A DNA stretch of 64,000 nt from Sclerotinia nivalis. Its lineage: Eukaryota; Ascomycota; Leotiomycetes; Helotiales; Sclerotiniaceae. The position numbers and the translations under genes are program-made. Shown piece by piece: positions 38,831 to 49,789 of the stretch. Numbering within the stretch: position 1 is the first letter of the stretch; each line of letters begins with the position of its first letter. Under the pieces are notes generated by a model, which saw only the letters and a list, made by a program, of their open reading frames with translations, was not told the DNA's origin and made no database searches. The stretch lies in assembly GCA_029531795.1 (NCBI GenBank), contig JAPEIS010000011.1:1736001-1800000 (forward strand), given 5' to 3'.

Positions 38831-40670
38831 CGATTTATCAAATTGATATTAATTTGAAACATTTTGTAGCTTCGATAAATGTATATTGAATAAGCTCGGA
38901 TTGAAATGTTTGCTATATTTTTTTTCTTTAATGTTTCAGGATAAAGCAGTAGATAAACAGAATGGATTTTGATAGAGATATCGAATAGAGTTCGAATATT
39001 CGATAGTTGTGCAGATATATTACAGGACTTCCGGTAGAACTCGTTATCGAAACGAAAGGTATTAAATATGAATCCGATATAGGGATCGTGTTTTTTTTAG
39101 TTAGGTTAGTTCTAGGATAATTAAATAATAAATTAATTCAATGATATAGATTTTCGATCTTTTTTTATAATGATTGTTGATTTGCAGATCGATTAAGATG
39201 TAATGATTCATTCGGTTTTCAGATAGTATTTTTCTATCGAATTCAATGATTTTGAATAAAACAAATAATTTGTATATTGAGAGTTTAATAATTTCAATTC
39301 AATTTTGATTTGCGAAAGTATATTTTTCGTATCTATTATTTATTATAGTATAAATGGGATAGGATCGATTAGGTATTGGTATAACAATAACAAATAATAT
39401 TATTAGATTTATTCGATTATTTGTTTTTTTAGTGAAAGATAAGTTTTAAATTGTGGTGGTAGATAGATATAGTGTATATAGAGTTTTCGTTTGATAACGA
39501 TTTATATTAGATGGGTTCCATTTTCTGAATTTGGGGAGTTGAAAGGGGATAGATTGTATAATATCTATACAAAAGTAGTAAATGTATTGGTATTATTTGT
39601 AAATAATTCAGTAATAATAATCTAATTCTTTAATTCATTTGATAAAACTTGTTCTAATAGGATAATCAGAATATTATTATTATCGACTATTCTGATTTCC
39701 AATATTAATCTTTAAAATTCAATATAAAAGATATAGAATAATTGATTTCTTTATTTCAAATTGATTAGGAGTTTTCGGGTCTCGATTTGTTTGTTCTGGT
39801 TTTTATAAACTCTTTTTAGTATTTGTAATAGATTTTTATAATCGGTAAATTTAACAAATTGCTTTTTAATATTATATAATCGAATTTGTATAGTAGTGGA
39901 TTTAATTAATCTTCTAGTTATATAAATCAGATAGGAATGTAAAAAAGTAAAGCAATCGGAATTGGTATATATTTTATTTTATATTTGATCGATAAATCGA
40001 TCAAGATCGATTTTCGTTTTATTAAATGGTATAGAATCAGGTATTTTCTTATTCAATTAAGATTTCGATAAAATAGAAATGATAGTTGGGGTTGTAATAG
40101 GTATTAGAAGCGAAGGGTCGATTAGATTGGTAAGGATTGAAATAAATAAAGCGATAAAAATGGAATGAAATTGAATTAGATGGATAATCAATTTATCGTT
40201 CTCTTTTTTTTATTGTATAAATATATTTTTTTCGATTTGCAGATCGAAAATAAGTTTTTGAATTATAGATTATAGATTGGTTATTTTTGTTTCTATTTTT
40301 ATATTATAATTGTAAAGGGAGATAAGATAATAATATCAGATTACGATATTGTTGATTACGACAATAGCGAATTCTTCGGGGGAATCGGGTTGGCTAGGTA
40401 GATATAGATAGGATAACATTGTAGAAATATCAATACAAATAGATAGGAATTATGTAGTATTACAAAAGTAATAAATAAAATAACAGGAATCATTTTTATT
40501 AATAAAATATAGTTCGAAAAGTTACATTTCTATAAAAGGAATAGTTCCTTAAATATATTTATATATAGCGTTAACCCCGATCAGGGCTAGCCTACACTTA
40601 TCCGAGGTCCGACTCCTATGGGTCGGAACCCGAGCGGTCTCCGTATACCATATACGGGGACCCCGTGACA
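38831..40670 (-). mobile_element. Element E: truncated family-1 element
   Basis: E starts inside the protease region (matches 21,249 onwards of A), runs through gag and ends with its 5' LTR at 40,458-40,670. All of RT, RNase H and integrase are missing. About 370 bp around the zinc knuckle are also gone: the join at about 39,560 corresponds to 33,622-33,993 of D. Confidence 0.8.
40458..40670 (-). repeat. 5' LTR of element E (family 1)
   Basis: 213 bp, TATTACAAAAGTAATAAA to GGGGACCCCGTGACA. The left half is AT-converted and the right half is intact and GC-rich. Confidence 0.9.
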
Positions 40671-40753
40671 TATAATCGACACTCTTCCTAGCACCTTCTT
40701 TCTCCTTCGTAAAATATCATTATATCATAAAGCACCCTACCACCACCGTAATA
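40671..40753 (+). repeat. Fragment of family-3 LTR
   Basis: It matches the last 83 or so bases of the element F LTR (about 262-345): TATAATCGACACTCTTCCTA to CACCACCGTAATA. It may be the remains of the 3' LTR of F or of a sister element. The next 110 bp (40,754-40,866) are AT-rich with no feature. Confidence 0.55.
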
Positions 40754-40866
40754 TCAACGTACTCTATAATTATACTATCTCGTAATACTTTCGTAACTCT
40801 TTGATTGTTTCGATCAATTAAAGAGATATAGAGTATAATATAATTATAAAAATAAAAGTTATATAA

Positions 40867-41058
40867 TATTATAAAAACAAAAAATAGAATAACAAATACA
40901 ATTTTATTAATAAAATATAACTCGAAAAATTATAATTCTAGAAATAAAGAATAGATATAAATATAGAATGTGCAAGGACTAGATCCGACCAGATCTAGCC
41001 TCTCGCTTACTCGAAGGGCCGGCGCGCCTGATCGGGCCCGCTCGCCAGCCCTGTGACA
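40867..41058 (-). repeat. Fourth LTR type at the block edge
   Basis: It resembles the family-1 LTR in its first half (TAGAATAACAAATACAATTT, then TTATTAATAAAATATAACTC) but has a different, very GC-rich second half with GGGCCGGCGCGCC and ends CTGTGACA. It is the last repeat of the AT-rich block. No clear target duplication (TATAA left, ATTAA right). Confidence 0.65.
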
Positions 41059-41331
41059 ATTAAGCTGATAATATAAAAGGCATATCGCAATAGTTATTAT
41101 ATACAAAGATTTTTATTACTGAATGCTCTATTTTATCATTAGTAGAAGATGTTTCTTATCGTCGATGCTTGGTTTTGTACTATCGTCCATGTATGAGTTG
41201 ATGGGTAGTCAGTATTTTGAAAAGGGCATTGCTTCGTCAATTGCTTTTACCCTATGCAGCATGATAATAATCATGATGTAAAATAATATGACTTGATATT
41301 CATATTATATGATGCCGAAATTAGATTGCAT

Positions 41332-43148
41332 TTAAAGGGCCAGTTCATCTTCACTATCTGGAATGTCTCGCTCCAGCTCTCTCTCGTATGGTCCTGTATG
41401 CTCTTTCCCCGGAAGAATGCCCTCGCGATAAGTGTCTTCATCACCGGTACCCTCTACAACACCATCATCCTCCTCCTCAGCATCCTCAGCCTCCAACTCT
41501 GCCGGCGGTGGCACCAATATGTCCTCGCTGCCTTGCCATTGAGGAGGCATTGGCGGTAATTCTTCATCTTCCTCTGCCCACCCATAATCCTCGTCATCTT
41601 CCTCATCACTATCCGGTATCTCGGATTCTGCTCTTTTGCGTTTTTGCGGAGCTATGGCGATGGTGGCTTGAGGTTTCGGGAGTGAAGGGCGACCTCTGGA
41701 AGGCGATACGATTGTTGGTGGTGAGGGGATTGTGACTGAGGAGAAACCGGGCTTTGGAAGCTCCATGTTAGTTTTCCGGATAGAAAATTATGTCTTGAAC
41801 AACCCGAAGAACTCACCTCTCCAATAACAAATGCAGCAAGTTTACCTCTTCCCTCAGATAGTGTTACACCCTCTGCTTTGATGACTTGTGCAAGTCGTAC
41901 ACCATTCACTTTATTCCCTTCATCATCATCATCCCATCCCCAGTCTCTGAACAAAGCTACTCGGCATCCAAGGCCTTGTTCCCATGCAGTGGCTGGGATG
42001 GCTGGTATCAGGGCTGCGCCAAGACCAGATCGCATCTTAGTTACGCATTGATTGAGGACTATGATGGCGATATTGCGAGTGGTGGCGAGCTTTTGGAGTG
42101 CATTGATGAGGTATTGGAGGAGGGGAAATTTGCGGGAGGTAGGGTTGAGCGCTGATGGAGTTAGTTTGGGTATTTGTAGGTAATGTGACGCTAGAGATGA
42201 GTGCATGTGGTAGAAAGGGGAAGTGCTTTAAATTGCAACATACCTCCGGGCTTCTTAGGAGTAGATGTAGAGCCAACATTCCGAGGAAATGCACTGTCAA
42301 TTAGAGTAGAGAATGAATCGACCACAATCAGACTAGTGTTTTGTGGAGGAAAGTTTGATGTGGTATGAGTAAGCAGGGCAAGGAGATGAGATAGAGTTGG
42401 TGTTGAAAAATGATGAAATTTTTTGAGAAGTCCGTAATAAGTGGAAGATTCTGAAGATAAAAATGTTTGTAAGATTTGACTGAATCTAGGACCGGAGATT
42501 GGATGTGATGCATCTGGAGGTGTTAGTGAGGGATATTTTGAGGAAATCTGATGGCCAATGATTCATGAAAGATCTCAGTATTGGAGATGGGGTAATAAAT
42601 CAAATGAGTTTTAGGAAGGCATTTTATACGAAATGGCATAAGAATAATAGTTTGGGGATGAAGATAAACCAAAGTCAACGTACCTACCCATACGACGTCT
42701 TCATTTTGATGTAAAACCCTGGCGGCCAAATGCATACTACATGTAATCAGCACACACGAGCAATTACTCGAAAGTTTGAGTATATTGCATTACCCCAGAG
42801 CAGTTTTGCCAACACCAGGTGGGCCATAAATTTCTGTCACCTGTCCTCTCGAAATACCACCATAACTTTGATCCGCACTTGTAGATACTTGCAATGGATC
42901 TTTATTTTGAAGTGCTAAATCCAAATTGGTCAAACCGGTGGAAATCCATCGCGTTGGTGATGTTTCCAATTCTTGCAAGGCTTGAGCCGCGGAAACTGTG
43001 GGCATGCGATCTAGAATTCATCAGCCTGGAGTTCTGTTGTGGCGCAGGAATGGTGATGAAATGAGTATTTACGTGGAGAAGATGAGGAGAAATTTGATCT
43101 TCCTGGACCATGGATGGTTTGATAATCCATTCCCGTTTGTCGTTTCAT
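41332..43148 (-). CDS. Rad51-paralogue DNA repair ATPase (Rad55/Rhp55-like)
   Basis: A RecA-fold ATPase acting in homologous recombination in the nucleus; Rad51 paralogues help load Rad51 on single-stranded DNA. I read six exons: 43,148-43,073, 43,010-42,794, 42,736-42,688, 42,547-42,244, 42,151-41,817 and 41,760-41,332. All phases agree and give 469 residues. Seen: WISTGLTNLDLALQ, then Walker A GPPGVGKT in exon 2, a Walker-B-like SLIVVDSFSTLID in exon 4, and NIAIIVLNQCVTKM in exon 5. The C-terminus (exon 6) is a long acidic tail with IPDSDEEDDEDYGW and a second IPDSEDEL. Which paralogue it is (Rad55, Rad57, XRCC3 type) cannot be settled by eye. The start could be Met-7. The gene ends 274 bp from the transposon block. 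Confidence 0.8.
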
Positions 43149-44872
43149 GGTATCATGGTATAGATTCCTGTAGGATGAGAGAGATGGCGAGACAAGTTAC
43201 TAACGTGGTGATGGTAATAATAACAAATGAGAGCACGGAGTAAGAAAGTTATTCGCGTCTCGATAACTGAAAATTTGGAGATTAGTAAACACGAAAACAC
43301 GTGAATTATAAATTGTCCTAGCATTGTTCTAAAAATAAATACTGTTGTAAGTCTTACGATGTATGATGATCTCCCGACGTACGTCAAAGCGCATAGGCAT
43401 AGGCATAGGCAGAGGCAGAGGGCATCGGCGCCTTCCCCAGATTCAAGCTTTGTCTTGACTTTATTACTTATTGAGAGAATGGAACATCATTGATTGGATT
43501 ATGAATTATGAATTATGAATTATGAATTATGAATTATGAATTATGAAGTACATGATTATTTTGAATATTGAGATATGTTAAGATATTCTGCCTCACCTAT
43601 CCTATTCAATTGACGTTGGTTGCAAACAATGAATAAGATGTTGCAATCATAAGCACTCGGTCCGGTGCAGTACCTGGCCTGGGTTTCACTGGGTTTTAGG
43701 CAATGTAACCTCAATCTCATCATCATCATCAACAACATCTCATCTCATTCCATCGTACGAGTAAGTATGCTTTGCTATGATCAAAACTAATATTTTCAAA
43801 AAGAAATTGACAATGGATTGAGTGTGCTACTCAGCAAAGCGACATCAATCTCATCCATAAAATAATAGACCACCTAACCCAGGGTCTGTTGGATGAAACC
43901 ACCCGGGCACATGGGGCACCTAAATATGAATAGGTGTGATTGTTGTCATTTTTCAATCCTACCTACCTTCCTTCACAATAAACGAAGGAATATTATACAG
44001 TAAGCACATATAACTGAAGGCTGGCTGTGCTGAGAAAATCCGGGTCAAAAGTATTTGATGACCTATCATTCAACCTCTCTCCATTTTCATTCTCAGCCCA
44101 TTCACTTCTTTTCCTTTCTCCTTAGATTTCTTAAGTACCAGGACTCGCGGAAATTGTTCATAGTGTTCTTACTTTATTTCACTTCACTTCAACTTCACTT
44201 CGTTTCATCGATTTGCTTCCTTGCAATTTAAGTGGTCTTCACTCATTTGACCCTTAATAAACTTCCGACCAATATTATCGTCATATTCAACGTTCATCTC
44301 AATCTGAACAAAACAATTGATCAATTTGCATTCGCTTCGCATCAGATTTTCTTGGCTTCGAAACGCCTTGAATTTCTCATTGGATGCCATTCATTATATG
44401 CTCAATTTACATCAAACATCTTGAAAGGTACCTGAAAAACTTAAAAAGGTACCCGCTCAGGTACATGAAACAGCCGCCCCGGGTCCCCAGATTTCTTCTT
44501 TCCTCCAATTGCCTAATTTGGAAAGATCGAATGAACCCCCTCAACGACGAATTGGATTTTGATTTCTTTCCGTCTTTTTGATAACTCCCTCATCTTCAAC
44601 AAAAAACATTCACATTCACACCCGCACATTTTGTTCTTTATTTTTGGCCTGCATGATTCATTATTTGGCATCGCAAGCACCATATTTTGGAACTACTAGC
44701 AAATTCGTTCCAAACTCGTCATCATCCAGTACCCGTACTTAATACGCTGGATACTCTTCTCCTCTAACTTTTCGACGGATTGATATTATTCTTCTCCACC
44801 CCCACCTCTTTCAAATCAAATCAACAAAAATCATCCATCTCTCGTTTTTAATTCATAATCAACAACAGCAAT
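43149..44872. other. Divergent intergenic region
   Basis: It serves as upstream DNA for both the Rad51 paralogue and the GH76 gene. It holds CATAGG/CAGAGG short repeats at 43,391-43,422, a heptamer tract at 43,498-43,547, a CACTT-type tract at about 44,170-44,205 and pyrimidine-rich DNA before the GH76 start (44,790-44,850). Open frames of 60-67 codons here lack any recognisable feature. Confidence 0.6.
43498..43547. repeat. Heptamer microsatellite (ATGAATT)n
   Basis: About six perfect direct copies of ATGAATT. This is simple-sequence DNA, likely to vary in length between strains. Confidence 0.9.
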
Positions 44873-46884
44873 ATGACTTCCAGAAGATTATTGGCAAGCG
44901 TTGTCCTCGCGCTTTCTGTCTCTCGATCCGTATCCGGCCTTACCCTTGATACTTCGGATCCAAGTATGTGTTGTGACGTATCTCTGACTTGACAATTTTA
45001 CTGATAATCTTTTCAATAGCTTCAATCAAAAATGCAGCAGGCACAATTGCATATGGCCTTATGAAGTATTATACCGGCAATGTCACCAACACACCAGAAA
45101 CTATCGCGGTTCTACCAGCACCCTATTACTGGTGGGAGGCCGGAGCAATGTGGGGGACCATGCTCGATTATTACCACTATACCGGGGATTCTTCATATAA
45201 TGATGTTACCACACAAGCCTTGGCATCTCAAGTTGGTCCACTCTTTGATTACATGATGCCAAATCACCAAAAGGATGAAGGGAATGATGATCAAGCCTTT
45301 TGGGGAATGTCTACCATGTCTGCTGCAGAAAAGAATTTCCCGGAACCTTCAAACACTGGTGGATTTACCTGGGTACAATTGACCGAAAACCTTTGGAATA
45401 CCCAAGCTGCCCGTTGGGATACTTCGGCATGTGGCGGTGGATTAAAGTGGCAAATATTCTCATTCAACAATGGATATACTTACAAGAACTCCGTTTCTAA
45501 TGGAGCTTTTTTTCAACTTTCTGCACGCCTTGCACGATATACCGGAAATCAAACTTACGCCGATTGGGCAGAGAAGGTTTACGATTGGACTACCAAGATC
45601 GGATTTATTGATTCAAACTTCAATACTTTCGACGGTGCTGATGAATCCACAGGTTGTACCAATCCGAATAAAATCACATGGAGCTACAACAATGCTCTTT
45701 ACTTGTATGGAGCCGCCGTCATGTATAATTACACCACTGATTCTACATGGCAATCACGAACTCAAAGCTTGTTACAGGCCTCTACTAACTTCTTCACATC
45801 GGAAAGTATCATGTACGAACTGGCATGCGAGTCGGTCAACACCTGCAACAATGATCAATATTCATTCAAAGCCTATCTCTCACGCTTCATGTGGGCAACA
45901 ACTCAAATGGCACCTTTCACCAAGAACACAATCTCGACATATCTTACAAAATCAGCATCCGCAGCAGCAGGTATCTGTACTGGGGATGCCAATGCTTGTG
46001 GTACAAAATGGTATTCAGGGTCATTCGATGGAATAGTTGGTCCCGGACAACAAATGAGTGCTCTTGAAGTTATTCAAGGATTACTGATCTCTTCCGCTTC
46101 GCCGCCAGTTGTCAAAGGCGAAGCACTTGTTCAATCAGCATCTTCCTCGACATCATCCGCCATTACAAGTACTACCAGCACATCCACCGTTTCAAGTTCC
46201 AGCAGTGAGTCCACCATTGCCAGTGCTAGCAGTGCTGCAAGCACTTATTCGTCAACAGACGTCGTCATAACGGATACCATCATGGAAAGTGCCACAGTTC
46301 CATACACGACTAGCTCTTCTTCTACGGTACTCTCTTCCCCTGAAGTTCCATCCTTTACCACACAGCCTTCTCCTACACCCTCAGAAGAAGTACAATCTTC
46401 TACTGCAATCATCTCATCTACTGCACAACCTTTTTCTGAATTAACATCTGCTTCCCCTGCTCTCACAACATCTGCACCTATTTTCGACACAACTACCACA
46501 ATCAATATTATCCACAGCACAACTGTATCTTGCAACACCTCTGTATATACCAACTCCACTGGTTGGTTCACGCCATCCTCGTTTCTATCTAGTCGTCTTA
46601 CAACTGCTTCACCGACCCCTGCTACTGTTACAAGTGCTTCAACTGCATCTTCACCTGTGTCACTCGAATCTTCAACCGCCTTACTGATTGATACTGCTAC
46701 ACAGCCGACACCTACCGCTTCGGGAACTGTCTCGAAAGGAACTGCGAGTTCACCAACTACTACTTCTGCTTCTGCTTTGGCTACTAAGGCTACGGTTACG
46801 GCTGCTGCGGGGAAGAATATGAGGGTTTCGGGATCGGGGCTGCTGGCTGCTGTACTTGGTGCCGGATTGCCATGGGTTTTGTAG
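44873..46884 (+). CDS. GPI-anchored GH76 mannan alpha-1,6-mannosidase (Dfg5/Dcw1 type)
   Basis: A cell-wall enzyme of family GH76. Dfg5/Dcw1 proteins are thought to cleave and re-attach the GPI glycan, linking GPI proteins to wall glucan at the plasma membrane. Two exons, 44,873-44,963 and 45,020-46,884, give 651 residues. The ATG at 44,873 opens a signal peptide (MTSRRLLASVVLALSVSRSVSG). The catalytic Asp pair sits in GNDDQAFWG (Asp-120 and Asp-121). The GH76 domain reaches about residue 390. It is followed by a Ser/Thr-rich, likely O-mannosylated stretch of some 240 residues and a hydrophobic end preceded by small residues (SGSGLLAAVLGAGLPWVL), as in a GPI signal. The long Ser/Thr stalk suggests that it may stay tethered in the wall. 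The intron has a standard GTATGT donor and AATAG acceptor. Confidence 0.92.
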
Positions 46885-49014
46885 GAGAGCGTAAGGTGAT
46901 AATGATGTTGGAGGGTGGCATGGCATGTAATAATGGATAGGAAAGTAGACTGTATGAAGCGGTACATGATTGGGTTGGAAGAGGAATTGTATAAATCCTC
47001 TTCTACCTGTTTTATTATCAGAATTTCCTACTGCCAAATTGTTCAGTTGAATTTAAGACATTAATTTGGTGGGCGTTGCAGCTAGGGGCGTACTGGGGCT
47101 AATTTTTTGTTGTTGGATGTACATGATGGATGGATTGGAGAAGACGATGGCGAATGAAATCTGGGACGGAATGGAACAACTAGAAGCCTATGAGAAGATC
47201 TGTGTATTTTTGAAAGATACCCCAGATCAATAGATACCATAGATAGAAGGGGAAGGATTTTATTTTAAAAAGTTGAGTGGTGTGTATATTGGGTTCAACT
47301 TGAACTCCGAACTTGGTATTTAGGACAGGGGAAAGAAAGGAGAAAAGGGGAGGGGAGTTAGGGAGGGAGACTAGGTGAGGGATCTCATAGCGATGTCATA
47401 TCACGATGAAGTTGATGGTAGATGGCAGATTGCGAAAGAAGGAAAACAAGGCATTTTATTTCTTGTCGATAGGTAGAGCTTATCCAGGTATAATGCATCT
47501 AATATACGTTTGGCACGTTCTTTCTCAAGTTCACTGGCCTTTTCCCTATGTTATTTTCTCTGTAAGTTACGATAGAGACGGCAATGGTAATAATGATGAT
47601 GGGGAGACTGAAAATAGAAGTTAACACGGGAAATGTTTTAGTTGATGGTAAATGTAAAGCATTGGCATATGAAATGTCTGAAATGTTAATTTTGCTAGAC
47701 GAACGATACTGTGATGGTCGAGTAGGTGCCCTTATGTGGAATATATGGTGGACTCACCGTGTTAAGAATAGGTGAAGCAGAGTTTTGAGAGGAAGAGGAG
47801 AAAGATAGAGGGTTTGGAATGAGGTGGTGGGAAGGGGAGGGTTAGGATAGGGGTGATTCTAGTTATAATAATGAGAAAGTCAAAAACGATAACAATTCAC
47901 CACCAATGACAAACAATTTCATATAAATATCACCAGAGCATCAAAACGTAGGGGAATAATCTGTCTATCAAAAACAAAAAGTGAGGTATTGCTTAATTCT
48001 CGGTCAAGATGACAGTCGAGACACCCTGAATGAGCAAGTTCCCTTGCCGGAAGTAAATGATGGGCGACTTTGAGGGGGGTAGGGTTTATTTGAAACAGCA
48101 TCAAACATGTTTACTTTTTTTATTACTGTTCAGATTATTGGAGCCTTGTTGGCGAAGGTAGTTTTCTGCATTTGCTCACATATGAGGGGAATATGTTATC
48201 CGCTGAAAGAAGGACTGTGATCAATCTGATAAGCAGAAGTGTGTCCCCCAGAAACCCACGAAATTTAGGCAGCCCGAGAAAACTTTCTTGTTTATCATTC
48301 TCATCTCGTTAATTCAGATAGTATTGTGTCTGATTTTTCATGCTTCGAAAACATTCCCGGTTGGAGCAATCTTACAAGTGTTCTGTCATCATGATCGTAA
48401 ATCTTCGAGTATATCTATCTTCAAAGCACATTTGATCATAGACTGTGCTTAAGAAATAAACTCAAATTACCTACCGTTAAAGCTCCTGTATCTATGATCA
48501 TGACACCTTTTCCATAGACTGTTTTAGGCGCGGCCTTTGAGCCTCACTCGATAGCCTCAAGCTAAAGTTCAACGGTTGTCACTAAGATGCCCCTAAATGA
48601 TTCAAGCGAGTCTAGTGCAATGACATGACTTGGAAACTTCTCTTTATCCGACCCTCTTACTCAGCAATTTCCACACGTTGAAAGGGTTATTCTTGTAGGT
48701 GTGAAGAGGTTTATCCTATTATTGGAGCTACGATTCCTGATTATATAGACCCACAATCGTACTTGCCATATTGAGCCTAACAACGTATGCGAATTCTGAA
48801 TTTTTCTTTCGTAGTTGCCGGGACTATTCGTGAGGGGAAAGACCAGAAAGGAAAGGTGCAGAGAAAAGCCTATTCTTCCTCACATATAAATATCTTGCAC
48901 AACTCCTGGAATTCTTAGATTCCCATTTCCTTTTCATCATACAGACCATACTCAAATCTTCACGCAATCTGTACAATCTACACAGCACACAAGTGCGCTT
49001 CCGCTTCTAACAAT
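46885..49014. other. Intergenic region without a supported gene
   Basis: About 2.1 kb holding the 3' end of the GH76 transcript and the promoter of the next gene. Short open frames at 47,406-47,775 and 47,919-48,104 have no signal peptide, domain or splice support. I see no repeat or RNA gene. Confidence 0.55.
48885..48892 (+). promoter_or_regulatory. TATA box for the cysteine-rich secreted protein
   Basis: TATAAATA lies 123 bp before the ATG at 49,015, followed by pyrimidine-rich DNA and CACAATCT-type sequence where transcription could start. Confidence 0.5.
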
Positions 49015-49482
49015 ATGAAGCCATCAAAGACTTGTCTTCTCGCTCTGGCCGCCTTTTTCGGCCTAACCACAGCAATTGTGATCCCAGCGAATTCCAATGA
49101 TGTTCCTCAGGTCACCGCCACCGCCACAACCACAACCACAACCAAGGACCAATATTTGGTCCCCTTCAATATGACCAGCCTCAAAATTAACCCACCATTT
49201 GTCGTCCTCCACTCTTCCCCTCCCTCTCCCTCTCCCTCTCAGCCCCCGTCCCACTCGCACGCCAAACGCACGTTCGGCAAACCATGGAAGGAGGGGCAAA
49301 AGGCCACACCACGGCCTTGTCCTTACCCGAAGACCCGCCCATGCATTACTCAGAAAGAGATCGACCAAGGATGGCATGATGTACACGGGTGTTTTAGTGA
49401 AAGCTATTTTCTTTTAGGATTTGGCCGCACATATTGCTGGGAGGCGGGGGATGACTGTGTCATGGCGGATTGCAGATATTGA
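49015..49482 (+). CDS. Small cysteine-rich secreted protein, effector candidate
   Basis: An intronless 155-residue protein with no family I recognise. The N-terminus MKPSKTCLLALAAFFGLTTA is a clear signal peptide. A Thr-rich stretch (TATATTTTTT), one N-glycosylation site (NMTS) and a Ser-Pro repeat follow. A dibasic Lys-Arg at 84-85 could be a Kex2 cut, releasing a C-terminal part of about 70 residues. That part holds six cysteines (102, 110, 126, 141, 148, 153), enough for three disulfides. Size, cysteine content and processing site resemble fungal secreted effectors or antimicrobial-type proteins, but no function is shown. A TATA box lies at a suitable distance, consistent with regulated strong expression. 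Confidence 0.75.
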   Translation: MKPSKTCLLALAAFFGLTTAIVIPANSNDVPQVTATATTTTTTKDQYLVPFNMTSLKINPPFVVLHSSPPSPSPSQPPSHSHAKRTFGKPWKEGQKATPRPCPYPKTRPCITQKEIDQGWHDVHGCFSESYFLLGFGRTYCWEAGDDCVMADCRY

Positions 49483-49789
49483 GTATAGATGGGTGTATCT
49501 CCTTTGGTTTGTGAAGTTCTTTTTGTGGGCAAGGCAGTGTTATGATTTATGTTTGGTTTGGATTTTAGGATTTGGGAGATGGTTAATATTTGAATGTAAA
49601 TGAATATTTGAATTAATTCAAATGTTCCAAATAGATTCAAAACACAAAATTTTAAGTTTTTTTTGGACTGCAGTCCGGACGGATTATTGGATACCTTGTG
49701 GCAGGGGTGGAAGAAACTCTCAATATATGGAATAGAAGATAACATACAAATGATAAAGTGTCTAAACCATTATCCGTAATACAACTTTA
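49483..49789. other. Convergent intergenic region
   Basis: It contains the 3' untranslated region of the secreted-protein gene and the end of the broken DUF6590-like gene. Near 49,590-49,640 short AATATTTGAAT-type repeats are seen. Nothing else. Confidence 0.5.

Noticed and set aside
1..41058. Mitochondrial DNA or mitochondrial insertion, from the extreme AT content
   Set aside because: The block resolves into LTR retrotransposons with target duplications; no mitochondrial gene is present.
1..41058. Centromere core
   Set aside because: AT-rich nested retroelements would fit a fungal centromere or any heterochromatic island; nothing in the sequence decides it, so no claim is made.
45470..46036. 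188-codon plus-strand frame
   Set aside because: It is an out-of-frame reading within the GH76 domain; the main frame carries the catalytic motif.
46245..46967. 240-codon open frame on the minus strand
   Set aside because: It is the complement of the Ser/Thr-rich tail of the GH76 gene; low-complexity codons leave the reverse strand open.
47406..47775. Two short plus-strand frames after the GH76 gene
   Set aside because: No signal peptide, domain, codon bias or splice signal supports them.
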